From assembly GCF_024347095.1 (NCBI RefSeq), contig NZ_AP024903.1:2108001-2172000 (forward strand): 64,000 nucleotides of DNA, given 5' to 3'. The DNA comes from Vibrio rhizosphaerae. GTDB taxonomy: Bacteria > Pseudomonadota > Gammaproteobacteria > Enterobacterales > Vibrionaceae. The position numbers and the translations under genes are program-made. Positions 49,276 to 58,332 of this stretch are shown piece by piece (position 1 is the first letter of the stretch; every line of letters begins with the position of its first letter). Under the pieces are notes generated by a model that did no database searches, was not told the origin of the DNA, and saw nothing but the letters and a program-made list of their open reading frames with translations.

Positions 49276-50424
49276 TTATTGCCCCTGTTCTACCATGTTT
49301 GCCGTCACCACCGCTCCCGGACGAATTTTTTGTAATCCGCTCACGATCACTTTTTCCCCGGCGTTCAGGCCAGAATCAACCAACCACTGAGACCCGACAA
49401 TCTGATGGGTGATGATGACACGATCTTCGACTTTGTTTTCTGCATTGATGACCATGACATGAGCCTGACCCTTGGCATCACGAACTACCGCAGCCTGAGG
49501 GACTAACATTGCTTTTTCACGATATTCTGTCGGTAAATCAGCCCTGACATACAGACCGGGCAGAAAAACTTGATCAGGGTTCGGTAGCAAGGCTCGCAGA
49601 TTGACCGTGCCGGTTTTTTCGTTGACCGTCACATCAGCAAACTGTAACGTCGCTTCCTGTTCGATTTTGGTCCCATCATCCAAGCTCAGTCTGATACCGT
49701 TAAGCTTTTTATCGCTACCAACCGTCTGCTTTCTCAATTTGAGCAACTCATTACTGGATTGGGACAGATCAACATATAAAGGATCGAGTTGCTGAATCGT
49801 TGCCAGATAATTGGTCTGATTCGCGGTAACCAGCGCACCTTCGGTAACACTTGATTTACCGATACGTCCAGAAATCGGCGCTTTGATATGGGTATAATCT
49901 AGATTGATTTGCGCAGATTTCACCGAGGCTTCAGCAGACATGACCGCAGCGAGTGCTTCACGGTACGTGGCGCGAGAATCTTCATAATCTTGTTCACTAA
50001 TCGCACGACTTTTTACCAGTGTCTGATAACGCGCAGCCTGCAATTTTGCTTTTTCCAATGTCGCTTGGGCAGAAGCCAGACTGGCTTTGGCACTATCTAA
50101 AGTCGCTTCATATGTTGCCGGATCAATCTGGTATAGCACCTCACCTTTTTTGACGGTGCTGCCTTCAACAAATAAACGTTTAGTAATAATCCCCGCCACC
50201 TGCGGTCTGACTTCAGCAACCCGATAGGCACTTGTCCGGCCGGGAAGACGAGTCGTTAACTCAACTGGCTGATAGTGAATCGCAACGGCATCGACCGCGA
50301 CAGCTTGTGGTTTCTGTGGGGTTGTTGCTTCAGCCTGAGTGCCATCCGGTTGGCACCCGGCCAGAGCAAGCACCAAGCCGAAGGCGACCAATGACTGGCG
50401 ATAAAGAGGGAAGGTTTTCGTCAT
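49276..50424 (-). CDS. RND efflux periplasmic adaptor (AcrA-like)
   Basis: A 382-residue periplasmic lipoprotein with lipid Cys24 (VLALAGC). Domains in order are a beta-barrel/lipoyl part (RPQVAGIITKRLFVEGSTVKKGEVLYQIDPATYEA), an alpha-helical hairpin (about 100-165) and the second lipoyl half (IKAPISGRIGKSSVTEGALV), then a membrane-proximal domain. It is the first gene of the operon, and a 28-bp palindrome lies in its leader. Confidence 0.95.
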   Translation of the reverse strand: MTKTFPLYRQSLVAFGLVLALAGCQPDGTQAEATTPQKPQAVAVDAVAIHYQPVELTTRLPGRTSAYRVAEVRPQVAGIITKRLFVEGSTVKKGEVLYQIDPATYEATLDSAKASLASAQATLEKAKLQAARYQTLVKSRAISEQDYEDSRATYREALAAVMSAEASVKSAQINLDYTHIKAPISGRIGKSSVTEGALVTANQTNYLATIQQLDPLYVDLSQSSNELLKLRKQTVGSDKKLNGIRLSLDDGTKIEQEATLQFADVTVNEKTGTVNLRALLPNPDQVFLPGLYVRADLPTEYREKAMLVPQAAVVRDAKGQAHVMVINAENKVEDRVIITHQIVGSQWLVDSGLNAGEKVIVSGLQKIRPGAVVTANMVEQGQ

Positions 50425-50451
50425 GAATTACGCTCCTAAAACTATGCTACT

Positions 50452-50479
50452 GGCGCTGGAGTCACATGACTCCAGCGCC
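50452..50479. promoter_or_regulatory. 28-bp perfect palindrome in the efflux operon leader
   Basis: Twelve-base arms beginning GGCGCTGGAGTC flank the four bases ACAT. It ends 28 bases before the adaptor start. No T-run follows on either strand, so an operator for a dimeric regulator or a leader hairpin is more likely than a terminator. The rest of the 50425-50853 gap shows no gene. Confidence 0.6.
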
Positions 50480-50853
50480 TCATTCTTTATTCTGTTTGTG
50501 ATTCAGTCATCATTGTGTTCACAGTGACGCAGCTTTAATTTCCATCAACCAACCAACAAGCAGCATCAATTGTCATTCATATGTATTTGTTATGAAGCAA
50601 CTTTACCGACCGTCACAAATCATACTGTCACCAAATGAGAGAACTAACTATATTCTAGATATTTAAAGGGTTAAAGTGTGGTTAATGATGATCATCTTTT
50701 AGACAATTGAAGTCATTAATCTAATATTTTTATCAATGAAGATGCGACGTAAAGATCCTATCATGCCTCAATCATGGCACCGCAACTATCATAAAGATTG
50801 CAAAATATGAAATCATGACCCGAATGAACTGAGATTCGCAAGGAAAGTATTAA

Positions 50854-50880
50854 AAAACCCAACCGGGATAATTGGGTTTT
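50854..50880 (-). terminator. Terminator of the dgcN-dgcA-dat operon
   Basis: AAAACCCAA/TTGGGTTTT arms with a nine-base loop; on the minus strand six T follow. It lies 40 bases after the dat stop. Confidence 0.85.
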
Positions 50881-50919
50881 GTGTGACCTGTCAAATTGAT
50901 TCGTTCCGCTCAATTTAAA

Positions 50920-51774
50920 TTAGCTGTGCGCTCTCGCAGTCTGAATATAAATCTCCCGCAACTTCAGAGCCACTGGCCCCGGCTGGCCATCACCGATGGG
51001 TTGTTCATCGATGGCAACAACCGGCCAGACAAACGTGGTCGCCGAGCTGATAAAGGCTTCTTTCGCTTGCTGTGCTTCTTCGATGGTAAACAAACGTTCT
51101 TCAACCTTGACGCCTGTGTCTTGAACCAGTTTCATCAGCGCCGCCCGGGTAATCCCATGCAGAATATCATGGCTCAATGGACGAGTGACTAATGTGCCGG
51201 CTTGCGTCACGATATAAGCATTGCTGGAACCCCCTTCTGTCACGTATCCATTTTCAGTCAGCCACACATCATCAGCACCTGCGGCATGTGCGGCATGTTT
51301 TGCCAAGCATGCAGGCAACAGGCTGGTGGTTTTAATATCCCGGCGCTTCCAACGGATATCTTCAAAAGAAATCACTTTCATACCGTGCTTCACTTTCGGG
51401 TGATCAACCAATTGCTTGGCCTGTGTAAATAAAACCAGCGTCGGCTCAATCGCCGCTTGGTAAGCAAAGTCACGATCCCCTTCATTGCCCCGGGTTAATT
51501 GCAGATAGATGCCCCCTTCAACCAACTGATTTTTGTCGATCAGCGTCTGCTGAATGACTGTCAACTGTTCCGCAGTCGCCGGCATTTTTATTCCCAGCTC
51601 ACGACAAGAGCGTTCCAGACGGGCAATGTGACCCGCGTTATCAATCAGTTTACCGTCCAATACCGACGTCACTTCATAGACAGCATCAGCGAAGAGAAAA
51701 CCACGGTCAAAAACTGACACTTTCGCTTCAGATTCAGGAACATACGTCCCATTGACATAAACAATCCGTTCCAT
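50920..51774 (-). CDS. dat: D-amino-acid aminotransferase (fold type IV PLP enzyme)
   Basis: A 284-residue enzyme from the ATG at 51774, which has AAGGGA upstream; a longer frame overlaps the previous gene. The start VYVNGTYVPESEAKVSVFDRGFLFADAVYEV, the PLP Lys148 in IKTTSLLPACLAK, the Glu in TEGGSSNAYIV and the phosphate-binding GITRAALM are those of D-amino-acid transaminases. It would move amino groups between D-alanine, D-glutamate and 2-oxo acids. It is the last gene of the dgcN-dgcA-dat operon. Confidence 0.9.
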   Translation of the reverse strand: MERIVYVNGTYVPESEAKVSVFDRGFLFADAVYEVTSVLDGKLIDNAGHIARLERSCRELGIKMPATAEQLTVIQQTLIDKNQLVEGGIYLQLTRGNEGDRDFAYQAAIEPTLVLFTQAKQLVDHPKVKHGMKVISFEDIRWKRRDIKTTSLLPACLAKHAAHAAGADDVWLTENGYVTEGGSSNAYIVTQAGTLVTRPLSHDILHGITRAALMKLVQDTGVKVEERLFTIEEAQQAKEAFISSATTFVWPVVAIDEQPIGDGQPGPVALKLREIYIQTARAHS

Positions 51775-51788
51775 AAATAATTTCCCTT

Positions 51789-52763
51789 TTATCCCCATAG
51801 TTCCGCACCAAAAGGCAGCATTTGATTTTTTTCAAACTCAAAACCATGTTCAATATCCTGACTCAGTAAGAGCGGGCCATCCAAATCGACGACATCAACC
51901 CCCTGAGCAACCACAAATGCAGGGGCCATACTCAGTGAAGAAGACAGCATACACCCCACCATAATCTGTAAACCGGCGGCCTGTGCGGCTTGCTTCAATG
52001 CTAATGCTTCCGTCAAGCCACCCGTTTTATCGGTCTTAATATTAATCATGTCATAGCGCCCTGCCACACGGCTCAGGCTCTGCCGATCATGACAAGATTC
52101 GTCAGCACAAATCGGGATTGGCCGGGGCAAGTCATCTAAGACCCAGTCTTCATCGGCATGAAACGGCTGCTCGATCATCGCAACATTCAACTGTTCTAAT
52201 TCGGGAATCAATGTTTGATAGGTTGCCACATCCCAGGCTTCATTAGCATCCAGAACAATCGTTGCCTGAGGAGCGCCCCGACGAACTGCACGCACACGTT
52301 CCAGATCCTCCGGCCCGCCCAGCTTTAACTTGAGCAACGGGCGGAAGGCATTGGCAACGGCAGCTTCTTCCATCTTGTGAGGTTTATCCAGCGATAAGGT
52401 ATAAGCCGTTGTTAACGCTCCCGGTGTGATCTGGAGTTGAGACCAAATCGTGGTTTGACTGAGCTTGCATGCCAGATCCCACATCGCGCAATCGACCGCA
52501 TTCCGGGCAGCGCCGGCCGGTAATAAGGGTTGCAGTTGCTGACGGCTAATACCACATCGGATTTCGGGAAATATCCCTTCAATCTGAGCAATCACGCTGT
52601 CAATCGATTCTCCATAACGGTTATAAGGAACACACTCCCCCCGACCGATACAGCCATGCTTTTCAATCTCAACCACAATAGTTTCGGCGGCAGTCTTACT
52701 CCCGCGAGAAATCGTGAAACTGCCCCGAATGGGCCAGCTTTTTCGATAGAGACGAATATTCAT
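51789..52763 (-). CDS. dgcA: N-acetyl-D-glutamate racemase DgcA (enolase superfamily)
   Basis: A 324-residue enzyme of the dipeptide-epimerase branch. The catalytic pair is the KLK motif near residue 147 and the second Lys in INIKTDKTGG; metal ligands lie in LDANEAW, MIEQPF and CADESC. The ATG at 52763 overlaps the dgcN stop (ATGA); a GTG six bases earlier is possible. Beside a DUF1611 gene this fits the D-glutamate catabolic pair described in marine Proteobacteria. A plain L-Ala-D/L-Glu epimerase is the alternative. Confidence 0.85.
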   Translation of the reverse strand: MNIRLYRKSWPIRGSFTISRGSKTAAETIVVEIEKHGCIGRGECVPYNRYGESIDSVIAQIEGIFPEIRCGISRQQLQPLLPAGAARNAVDCAMWDLACKLSQTTIWSQLQITPGALTTAYTLSLDKPHKMEEAAVANAFRPLLKLKLGGPEDLERVRAVRRGAPQATIVLDANEAWDVATYQTLIPELEQLNVAMIEQPFHADEDWVLDDLPRPIPICADESCHDRQSLSRVAGRYDMINIKTDKTGGLTEALALKQAAQAAGLQIMVGCMLSSSLSMAPAFVVAQGVDVVDLDGPLLLSQDIEHGFEFEKNQMLPFGAELWG

Positions 52764-53767
52764 GCGCACACCGCCAGCTGATCAACAAGACGCCCGACGC
52801 CCTGTCGGAAAGGGTCAACAACCGGTAATCCAAGCTGCTCTTCAAGCGTCGCCATATAAGACAATGCCGCTTGCTCATCCAGTCCGGAGGTGTTGATCGA
52901 CACCCCGACAAATTGAACATTCGGATTGGTTAAACGCGCCGTGGCCAGATTGGCAGCCATGCAGACTTCAATATCGGGCAAAGCATAATCCGGCAGTCCT
53001 CGCATATGCTGACGGGTTGGTTCATGACACAACACCAGTGCATCCGCCTGAGCGCCGTGAATTAATCCGGTTGTCACACCGGCAAACGACGCATGGAATA
53101 AAGAACCCTGCCCTTCAATGACATCCCAATGATCAGGTGTGTTGGCGGGAGAAATCGTTTCAATTGCCCCCGCAATAAAGTCGGCGACGACACAGTCAGC
53201 ACTGACGCCCTCTCCCGAAATCAAAATCCCGGTCTGACCGGTGGCCCGAAAATCGGCATCCATCCCGCGGTCACGCATTTCTTTCTCAATCGCGAGAGAC
53301 GTATACATTTTTCCGACCGAGCAATCGGTCCCGACCGTGAGCAAGCGCTTACCTGTGCGCTTTTTACCATTTGCAACCGGATAAACCTGAGTCGGATAAC
53401 GCACATCGAACAAAGCACAACCTTGCTTCTCTGCGCACGCTACCAACGCGGGTATATCGGTCAACTTATTATGCAATCCCGACGCAATATCCATTCCGGC
53501 TTCTAACGCCTCAACCAGTACATTCGTCCATTCGTCAGAAATAATGCCGCCTCGGTTTGCCACGCCAATGACCAGTGTTTTTGCGCCGGCAGCAACTGCG
53601 TCCGATATACTCATATCAGGTAAACCACAATCTGCATGACAATTTTCCAGACGAAGTTGCCCGACACAATACTCTGGACGCCACGTCTTGATGCCTTGGG
53701 CCACTTTTGCAGCTAATCCATCCGCTGCATCACCTAAAAATAATAAATACGGTTTCTTCAGTTCCAT
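52760..53767 (-). CDS. dgcN: N-acetyltransferase DgcN (DUF1611 family)
   Basis: A 335-residue protein of the DUF1611 family. It has an N-terminal Rossmann-like part (LGDAADGLAAKVAQGI) and a P-loop-type part with VGTDCSVGKMYTSLAIEKEM (about residue 145) and ATGQTGILISG-GVSADCVVADFIAGA. In the reported pathway DgcN acetylates D-glutamate before DgcA inverts it. It is first in the operon. The usual neighbour regulator dgcR is not seen. Confidence 0.85.
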   Translation of the reverse strand: MELKKPYLLFLGDAADGLAAKVAQGIKTWRPEYCVGQLRLENCHADCGLPDMSISDAVAAGAKTLVIGVANRGGIISDEWTNVLVEALEAGMDIASGLHNKLTDIPALVACAEKQGCALFDVRYPTQVYPVANGKKRTGKRLLTVGTDCSVGKMYTSLAIEKEMRDRGMDADFRATGQTGILISGEGVSADCVVADFIAGAIETISPANTPDHWDVIEGQGSLFHASFAGVTTGLIHGAQADALVLCHEPTRQHMRGLPDYALPDIEVCMAANLATARLTNPNVQFVGVSINTSGLDEQAALSYMATLEEQLGLPVVDPFRQGVGRLVDQLAVCA

Positions 53768-53898
53768 CTCGCAATCACTCCATCCTAGTCAACACAAATA
53801 AAAATGTTCGTTATGAGTCAATCACCATTTACAGAGCAAAATACATGACAACATTAAGGAAAGGAAATGAGCAACAGAATCATTTTTGAGCACAAAAC

Positions 53899-53914
53899 AT
53901 GAATAAACATTCAT
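53899..53914. promoter_or_regulatory. Inverted repeat upstream of dgcN
   Basis: ATGAAT-AAAC-ATTCAT, perfect six-base arms, lies about 130 bases before the dgcN start in its promoter region. It may be an operator; the regulator is unknown. Confidence 0.35.
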
Positions 53915-54136
53915 TTATTTGTATTTTACCGAATAAAAATTCACACAAAGTCAAAACACTCATATGATAGAAACCGCCAGCTCTGTGCTTTTTTTCAGAG
54001 TCTTATTCTAAAGCGACTGACCGAATCAGAAAAATGCACGGCCTACATCCCTTTTTCAAATTTATATAATTTCGCAGAATTGACTATTTATCAGTGATTA
54101 AAGCTATTCAATCACCCAAACAGAATCTTACAAAGA

Positions 54137-54152
54137 TGTGATTTAAATCACC
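54137..54152. promoter_or_regulatory. CRP-like site
   Basis: TGTGATTTAAATCACC matches TGTGA-N6-TCACA at nine of ten positions. It lies about 370 bases from dgcN and 570 from alr, far for either, so it may serve an unannotated transcript. Confidence 0.5.
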
Positions 54153-54722
54153 AAAGTAATGATATTTTATGTATATATCTATATCCTGCAAAACTGACAT
54201 TGCCCAATAATGGTGCCAATTGCACATTATTAGTGCTTAATGTCGACCGTTTACCGGTCTGAACTGCTTCGTCAAAGACCCGTTGTATAAATTTTGATGG
54301 CTGTATCCGCAGCATGAAATATCAAATGACGCTGATTACGCATTGAAATTTAAAACCAGAAAATAACCAATATGCAGCATAAAATGAAAAACCGCATCAT
54401 CACTCATGCCGTTTACCATATTTCCCAAACACATCCGGCGCATATGGCGTCTGCTCACACCAATATACGGTTGGAAAGCTTCCCGTAATGTCAAAGCACT
54501 GGCCTGTATATTGCTTCTTCTGTCTGGCTATTTGGATAGAATGACAATCGAAAATTGCACAAATTTCATTCGCTGATGACATGCTCGTGGCATGACGCGA
54601 TAGGATATGCATGATTAATATGTTAATGATTAATAAATGCATTGCTCAAGCAGGCGATATACACTGTGATCACCGAAAATTAAAAATGCCCTCTACATGT
54701 TTTGCCCAAACCAGGAACGATT

Positions 54723-55805
54723 ATGATTACTGCTGAAGCGGTTATTGATTTAAATGCATTAAGAAATAACTTCACCTTATTGAAATCCCACTGTGATAGT
54801 GACACAAAAATGATTGCGGTTATCAAAGGTGATGCTTACGGGCACAACGCCATCCAAGTCGCACGCGCACTGCCACAGGCTGACATGTTTGCCGTCTCTC
54901 GCATTGAAGAAGCCATTGAATTACGTTCAGCAGATATTCTTCAGCCCATCTTATTATTAGAAGGTTGTTTCTGTCCGGAAGATCTTCAGCTGGCCGCACA
55001 ACTTAATTTCCACACCACGATCCACTGCCCGGAGCAACTCCGGGAGTTTGAGCAAACGCCCCTGACGCAACATACCTCGGTTTGGTTAAAGTTAGATACA
55101 GGCATGCATCGCCTCGGCGTTCAGGCCGAGGAAATCAGCGATTACATCACTCGTCTGGAAAAAAGCGGCAAAATTGCAGGCCACGTTGGCTTTATCAGCC
55201 ATTTCAGCTGTGCGGATAACCCGAATGCCCATTCAACCCAGATTCAGCTTGAACGTTTCAAAAATCAGACACAAACCTATCAAGGGATGAAAACACTGGC
55301 AAACTCAGCCGGGATTATCACCTGCCCAGACGCCCACTTTGACGCAGTACGAGCCGGGATTGCGCTGTATGGTATTGCACCGCATCTGGATGAAATCGGT
55401 CAGCAACGGCATTTAACCCCGGTGATGACCTTGCAATCGAGATTAATTGCCGTCCGTCGGCATCAGGCCAATCAACCCGTCGGTTACGGTGAAAACTGGA
55501 CATCCGCGCGAGACACTTACATCGGCGTGATCGCAATGGGCTATGGTGACGGCTATCCGAGATCAGCGCCGAACGGAACGCCGGTCTATATTAATGGCCG
55601 GATTGTGCCAATCTCCGGCCGGATATCGATGGATATGATTACCGTCGATCTTGGCCCCAATGCAACCGATCAGGTTGGAGACCGCGTGGAGCTATGGGGT
55701 AAACATGTGCCGGTCGAGCACGTTGCCAAATTAGTCGGAACGATTCCGTATGAACTGGTGATTCAACTGACCCGACGCGTGGTCAGAACCTTTATCAATG
55801 AATGA
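54723..55805 (+). CDS. alr: Alanine racemase
   Basis: A 360-residue fold type III PLP enzyme from the ATG at 54723, which has AGGA six bases upstream. The PLP Lys35 lies in VIKGDAYGHN, the second-base Tyr in the MGYGDGYPR region and the family end in GTIPYELVIQLT-RV-R. It has no signal peptide, so it is the cytoplasmic Alr type rather than the periplasmic broad-specificity racemase of vibrios. Its neighbours suggest it supplies or uses D-alanine together with Dat. Confidence 0.95.
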   Translation: MITAEAVIDLNALRNNFTLLKSHCDSDTKMIAVIKGDAYGHNAIQVARALPQADMFAVSRIEEAIELRSADILQPILLLEGCFCPEDLQLAAQLNFHTTIHCPEQLREFEQTPLTQHTSVWLKLDTGMHRLGVQAEEISDYITRLEKSGKIAGHVGFISHFSCADNPNAHSTQIQLERFKNQTQTYQGMKTLANSAGIITCPDAHFDAVRAGIALYGIAPHLDEIGQQRHLTPVMTLQSRLIAVRRHQANQPVGYGENWTSARDTYIGVIAMGYGDGYPRSAPNGTPVYINGRIVPISGRISMDMITVDLGPNATDQVGDRVELWGKHVPVEHVAKLVGTIPYELVIQLTRRVVRTFINE

Positions 55806-55806
55806 A

Positions 55807-56559
55807 TTACATCGACTGAATCACAGCGGACTGTTGTAATGTCTGACGGATCTTCGCTGCAAATTCAAGGGCATGGGCACCATCACCGTGAATACAAATC
55901 GTATCGGCCTGAATGTTGACCCATTGCCCGTCAGTCGCCCGAACCTGCCTCTGGCAGACCATATCAAGAACCTGATTCAGCGCTGCATCGTCGTGGTGAA
56001 TCAAGGCACCGGGTTGATCGCGTGGGGTTAATGTCCCGTCAGGCTGGTAGGTGCGATCCGCAAATACTTCATGAGCCACCCGCAATCCTTCCGTTTCTCC
56101 GGCGCGAATCAGCGCACTGCCGGATAATCCGTACAAGACCAAAGTCGGATCAACATCTTTCACTGCCTGAGCAATGGCGGCTGCCAGCGATTCATCCTGA
56201 GCGGCCATATTGTATAAAGCACCATGCGGTTTGACATGATGTAAACGTCCTCCGGCTGCGCGAACAAACCCATATAATGCGCCAATCTGATAGACAACCA
56301 TGTCATACGCTTCCCGAGGAGAAATCGCCATCATCCGACGGCCAAACCCGGCAAGATCTGGGAGTCCCGGATGTGCGCCAATGGCTAGATTTTTCGCTAA
56401 TGCATACCTGACCGTCTCACGCATCACACCCGGATCACCAGCATGAAAGCCACAGGCAATATTCACGGAACTGACAAAATCCATCAGCGCGACATCATTG
56501 CCGAGTGAATATACCCCGAAACTTTCTCCCATATCACAATTCAGATCGACTCTGTTCAT
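55807..56559 (-). CDS. pxpA: 5-oxoprolinase subunit PxpA (LamB/YcsF family)
   Basis: A 250-residue protein from the ATG at 56559, with GAGGG upstream; the longer frame adds 17 residues inside the intergenic spacer. The family pattern is strong: [65 protein letters not shown] and [10 protein letters not shown]. With PxpB and PxpC it hydrolyses 5-oxoproline to glutamate using ATP. It is last in the pxpB-pxpC-pxpA order and convergent with alr. Confidence 0.95.
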   Translation of the reverse strand: MNRVDLNCDMGESFGVYSLGNDVALMDFVSSVNIACGFHAGDPGVMRETVRYALAKNLAIGAHPGLPDLAGFGRRMMAISPREAYDMVVYQIGALYGFVRAAGGRLHHVKPHGALYNMAAQDESLAAAIAQAVKDVDPTLVLYGLSGSALIRAGETEGLRVAHEVFADRTYQPDGTLTPRDQPGALIHHDDAALNQVLDMVCQRQVRATDGQWVNIQADTICIHGDGAHALEFAAKIRQTLQQSAVIQSM

Positions 56560-56610
56560 CTTGCCCTCACCGCTTCGCTCATTTGATGACTTCCCCTGTG
56601 TGATTAACAT

Positions 56611-57555
56611 TCAGTGAGCATTCAATGCCAGCGTCACACGTTGTAAATAACGCGCCTGAACCTCGGCAGCCATCTGCGCCTCAACCAAAGAAACGGGCTG
56701 AAAATAGACGGATTCACCCGGACGCAGCTGGCCCAAACGCCACAAATCGCTGTCGATCACAACAGCCATTCTCGGGTAGCCTCCGCTCGTCTGTCCTTCT
56801 GCCGCCAGAATAATCGGTTGCCCGTCGGGTGGCAATTGAATCACCCCGGGGAATACCGCATGAGACATAAGTTTGGCCTGAGATTGCGCCTCAATCGGCG
56901 GTCCCGAGAGTCGAAACCCCATCCGATTACTCTGAGGACTGACTTGCCACGCGGTCGTGAAAAACTGTTCTTGAGCAGCAAGAGAATAGTGCCCAAATTC
57001 CGGGCCGATACACACACGAATCATGGCATCGGGCTCCGGCAGTAAAAGGCCAAAGTGGTCATCGGCTCCCCCATCACAGATAGGGTGATTTGCGCCGACC
57101 ACCAGTCGATCACCTTTACGCAACGCTCGCCCTTCCATACCACCGAAACCAGCCTGTAAATCGGTCGCAGCCGAGCCCATCACCAGCGGTACTTCGATCC
57201 CGCCCCGAACAGCCAAATAAGCACACAAACCGCGCTTAGGCGTACGAAGCTGCAAACGCTGTCCGGCATGGGCACAATAACGCCACCCCGGATAAACCGG
57301 CAGATCATCTAACCGGGCGAAACAATCCGCACCAGTCAGCACAAAGCAAACATCCGCCTGAAAGAGAAACGTGCTGGCCCCGAACATGATTTCCAATCCG
57401 GCGGTATTATCAGCATTACCGACCCGTCGATTGGCAAGGGTCAGTGCCAGACGATCGAGCGCACCGGCACGAGACACGCCTTGATGACGAAATCCCTCTC
57501 GCCCGAGATCCTGAACCGTCACCAACGGGCCGCAGTGTCGTACGTCAATCACCAT
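56611..57555 (-). CDS. pxpC: 5-oxoprolinase subunit PxpC
   Basis: A 314-residue member of the KipA/biotin-dependent carboxyltransferase-like family. It has VTVQDLGREGFRHQGVSRAGALDRLAL, LEIMFGAS, VLTGAD, AYLAVRGGIEVPLVMGSAATDL and SNRMGFRLSGPPI. The ATG at 57555 is chosen: it overlaps the pxpB stop, and GGAGG lies just before it, slightly closer than ideal. A TTG at 57567 is possible. Confidence 0.93.
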   Translation of the reverse strand: MVIDVRHCGPLVTVQDLGREGFRHQGVSRAGALDRLALTLANRRVGNADNTAGLEIMFGASTFLFQADVCFVLTGADCFARLDDLPVYPGWRYCAHAGQRLQLRTPKRGLCAYLAVRGGIEVPLVMGSAATDLQAGFGGMEGRALRKGDRLVVGANHPICDGGADDHFGLLLPEPDAMIRVCIGPEFGHYSLAAQEQFFTTAWQVSPQSNRMGFRLSGPPIEAQSQAKLMSHAVFPGVIQLPPDGQPIILAAEGQTSGGYPRMAVVIDSDLWRLGQLRPGESVYFQPVSLVEAQMAAEVQARYLQRVTLALNAH

Positions 57556-58231
57556 CAACCTCCGCAACCGTGAACGTCACCCGATCCCCCGGTAACCAAA
57601 AAGAAGGCTGCGAGCGCTGCGGATCAAATAAAACCACATCCGTGCGCCCGATCACTTGCCAGCCACCGGGAGAAGCATTGGGATAAATCCCGGTTTGCGC
57701 ACCACCAATGGCAACCGAACCTGCCGGAATTTTTGTCCGCGGAGAGGTATGTCGCGGCGTATGTAGCGCTTCGGGTAACCCGCCAAGATAAGCAAACCCC
57801 GGCTGAAATCCTAAAAAATAAACACGATATTCAGCCGCAGTATAAAGGCGAATCACCGCATCGGTACTCAAACCGGCATGCTTTGCGACGGACACCAAAT
57901 CAGGACCGGCCTCTCCGCCGAACGTGACGGCAATTTCCAGCGATCGTCCGGTGGTCAGTATCATGTCATCAGTCGCCCAATAGTGACAGAACAACGCGCA
58001 TACATCGCGATATTCGTCTGAGCCGTCATGGGTGACGGCATTGGGCTGAACACGAACCGTCAGGTTATTCATACCGGGAACCACATCGATCATTTCCGGC
58101 CGGGCTCTCAGCTGTTCTGCAATCGCCCAGATTTTTTGTTGCTGAGGTAACGTCACCGGCTCTGGTGCCTGAAGCACATAACAATGCTCTCCTAACGGGT
58201 AAATGTCAGGCATCTGCACCGATTCTTTCAC
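57545..58231 (-). CDS. pxpB: 5-oxoprolinase subunit PxpB
   Basis: A 228-residue member of the KipI family, with [43 protein letters not shown] and the ending [25 protein letters not shown]. The start is a GTG at 58231: GGGAGG lies six bases before it, better than the ATG six codons in. It overlaps pxpC and leads the oxoprolinase operon. Confidence 0.94.
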   Translation of the reverse strand: [228 protein letters not shown]

Positions 58232-58332
58232 TCAAACCTCCCGCTATATTCGTCATATCTGACATCACAGAATCAACACGATGACAATCACAAACGGCAA
58301 GATACATGGGCCCGGGCTCTGGTGTATTCACC

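Larger units (their letters stand above)
53768..54722. other. Long intergenic region between dgcN and alr
   Basis: About 950 bases without a convincing gene. It holds a CRP-like box (54137-54152) and an inverted repeat (53899-53914). A minus-strand frame at 54400-54642 is open but has no ribosome site or recognisable family. An sRNA cannot be excluded. Confidence 0.45.

Noticed and set aside
54400..54642. 80-codon minus-strand frame in the dgcN-alr gap
   Set aside because: No ribosome site, an unusual composition and no recognised family; kept only as a remark in the gap entry.
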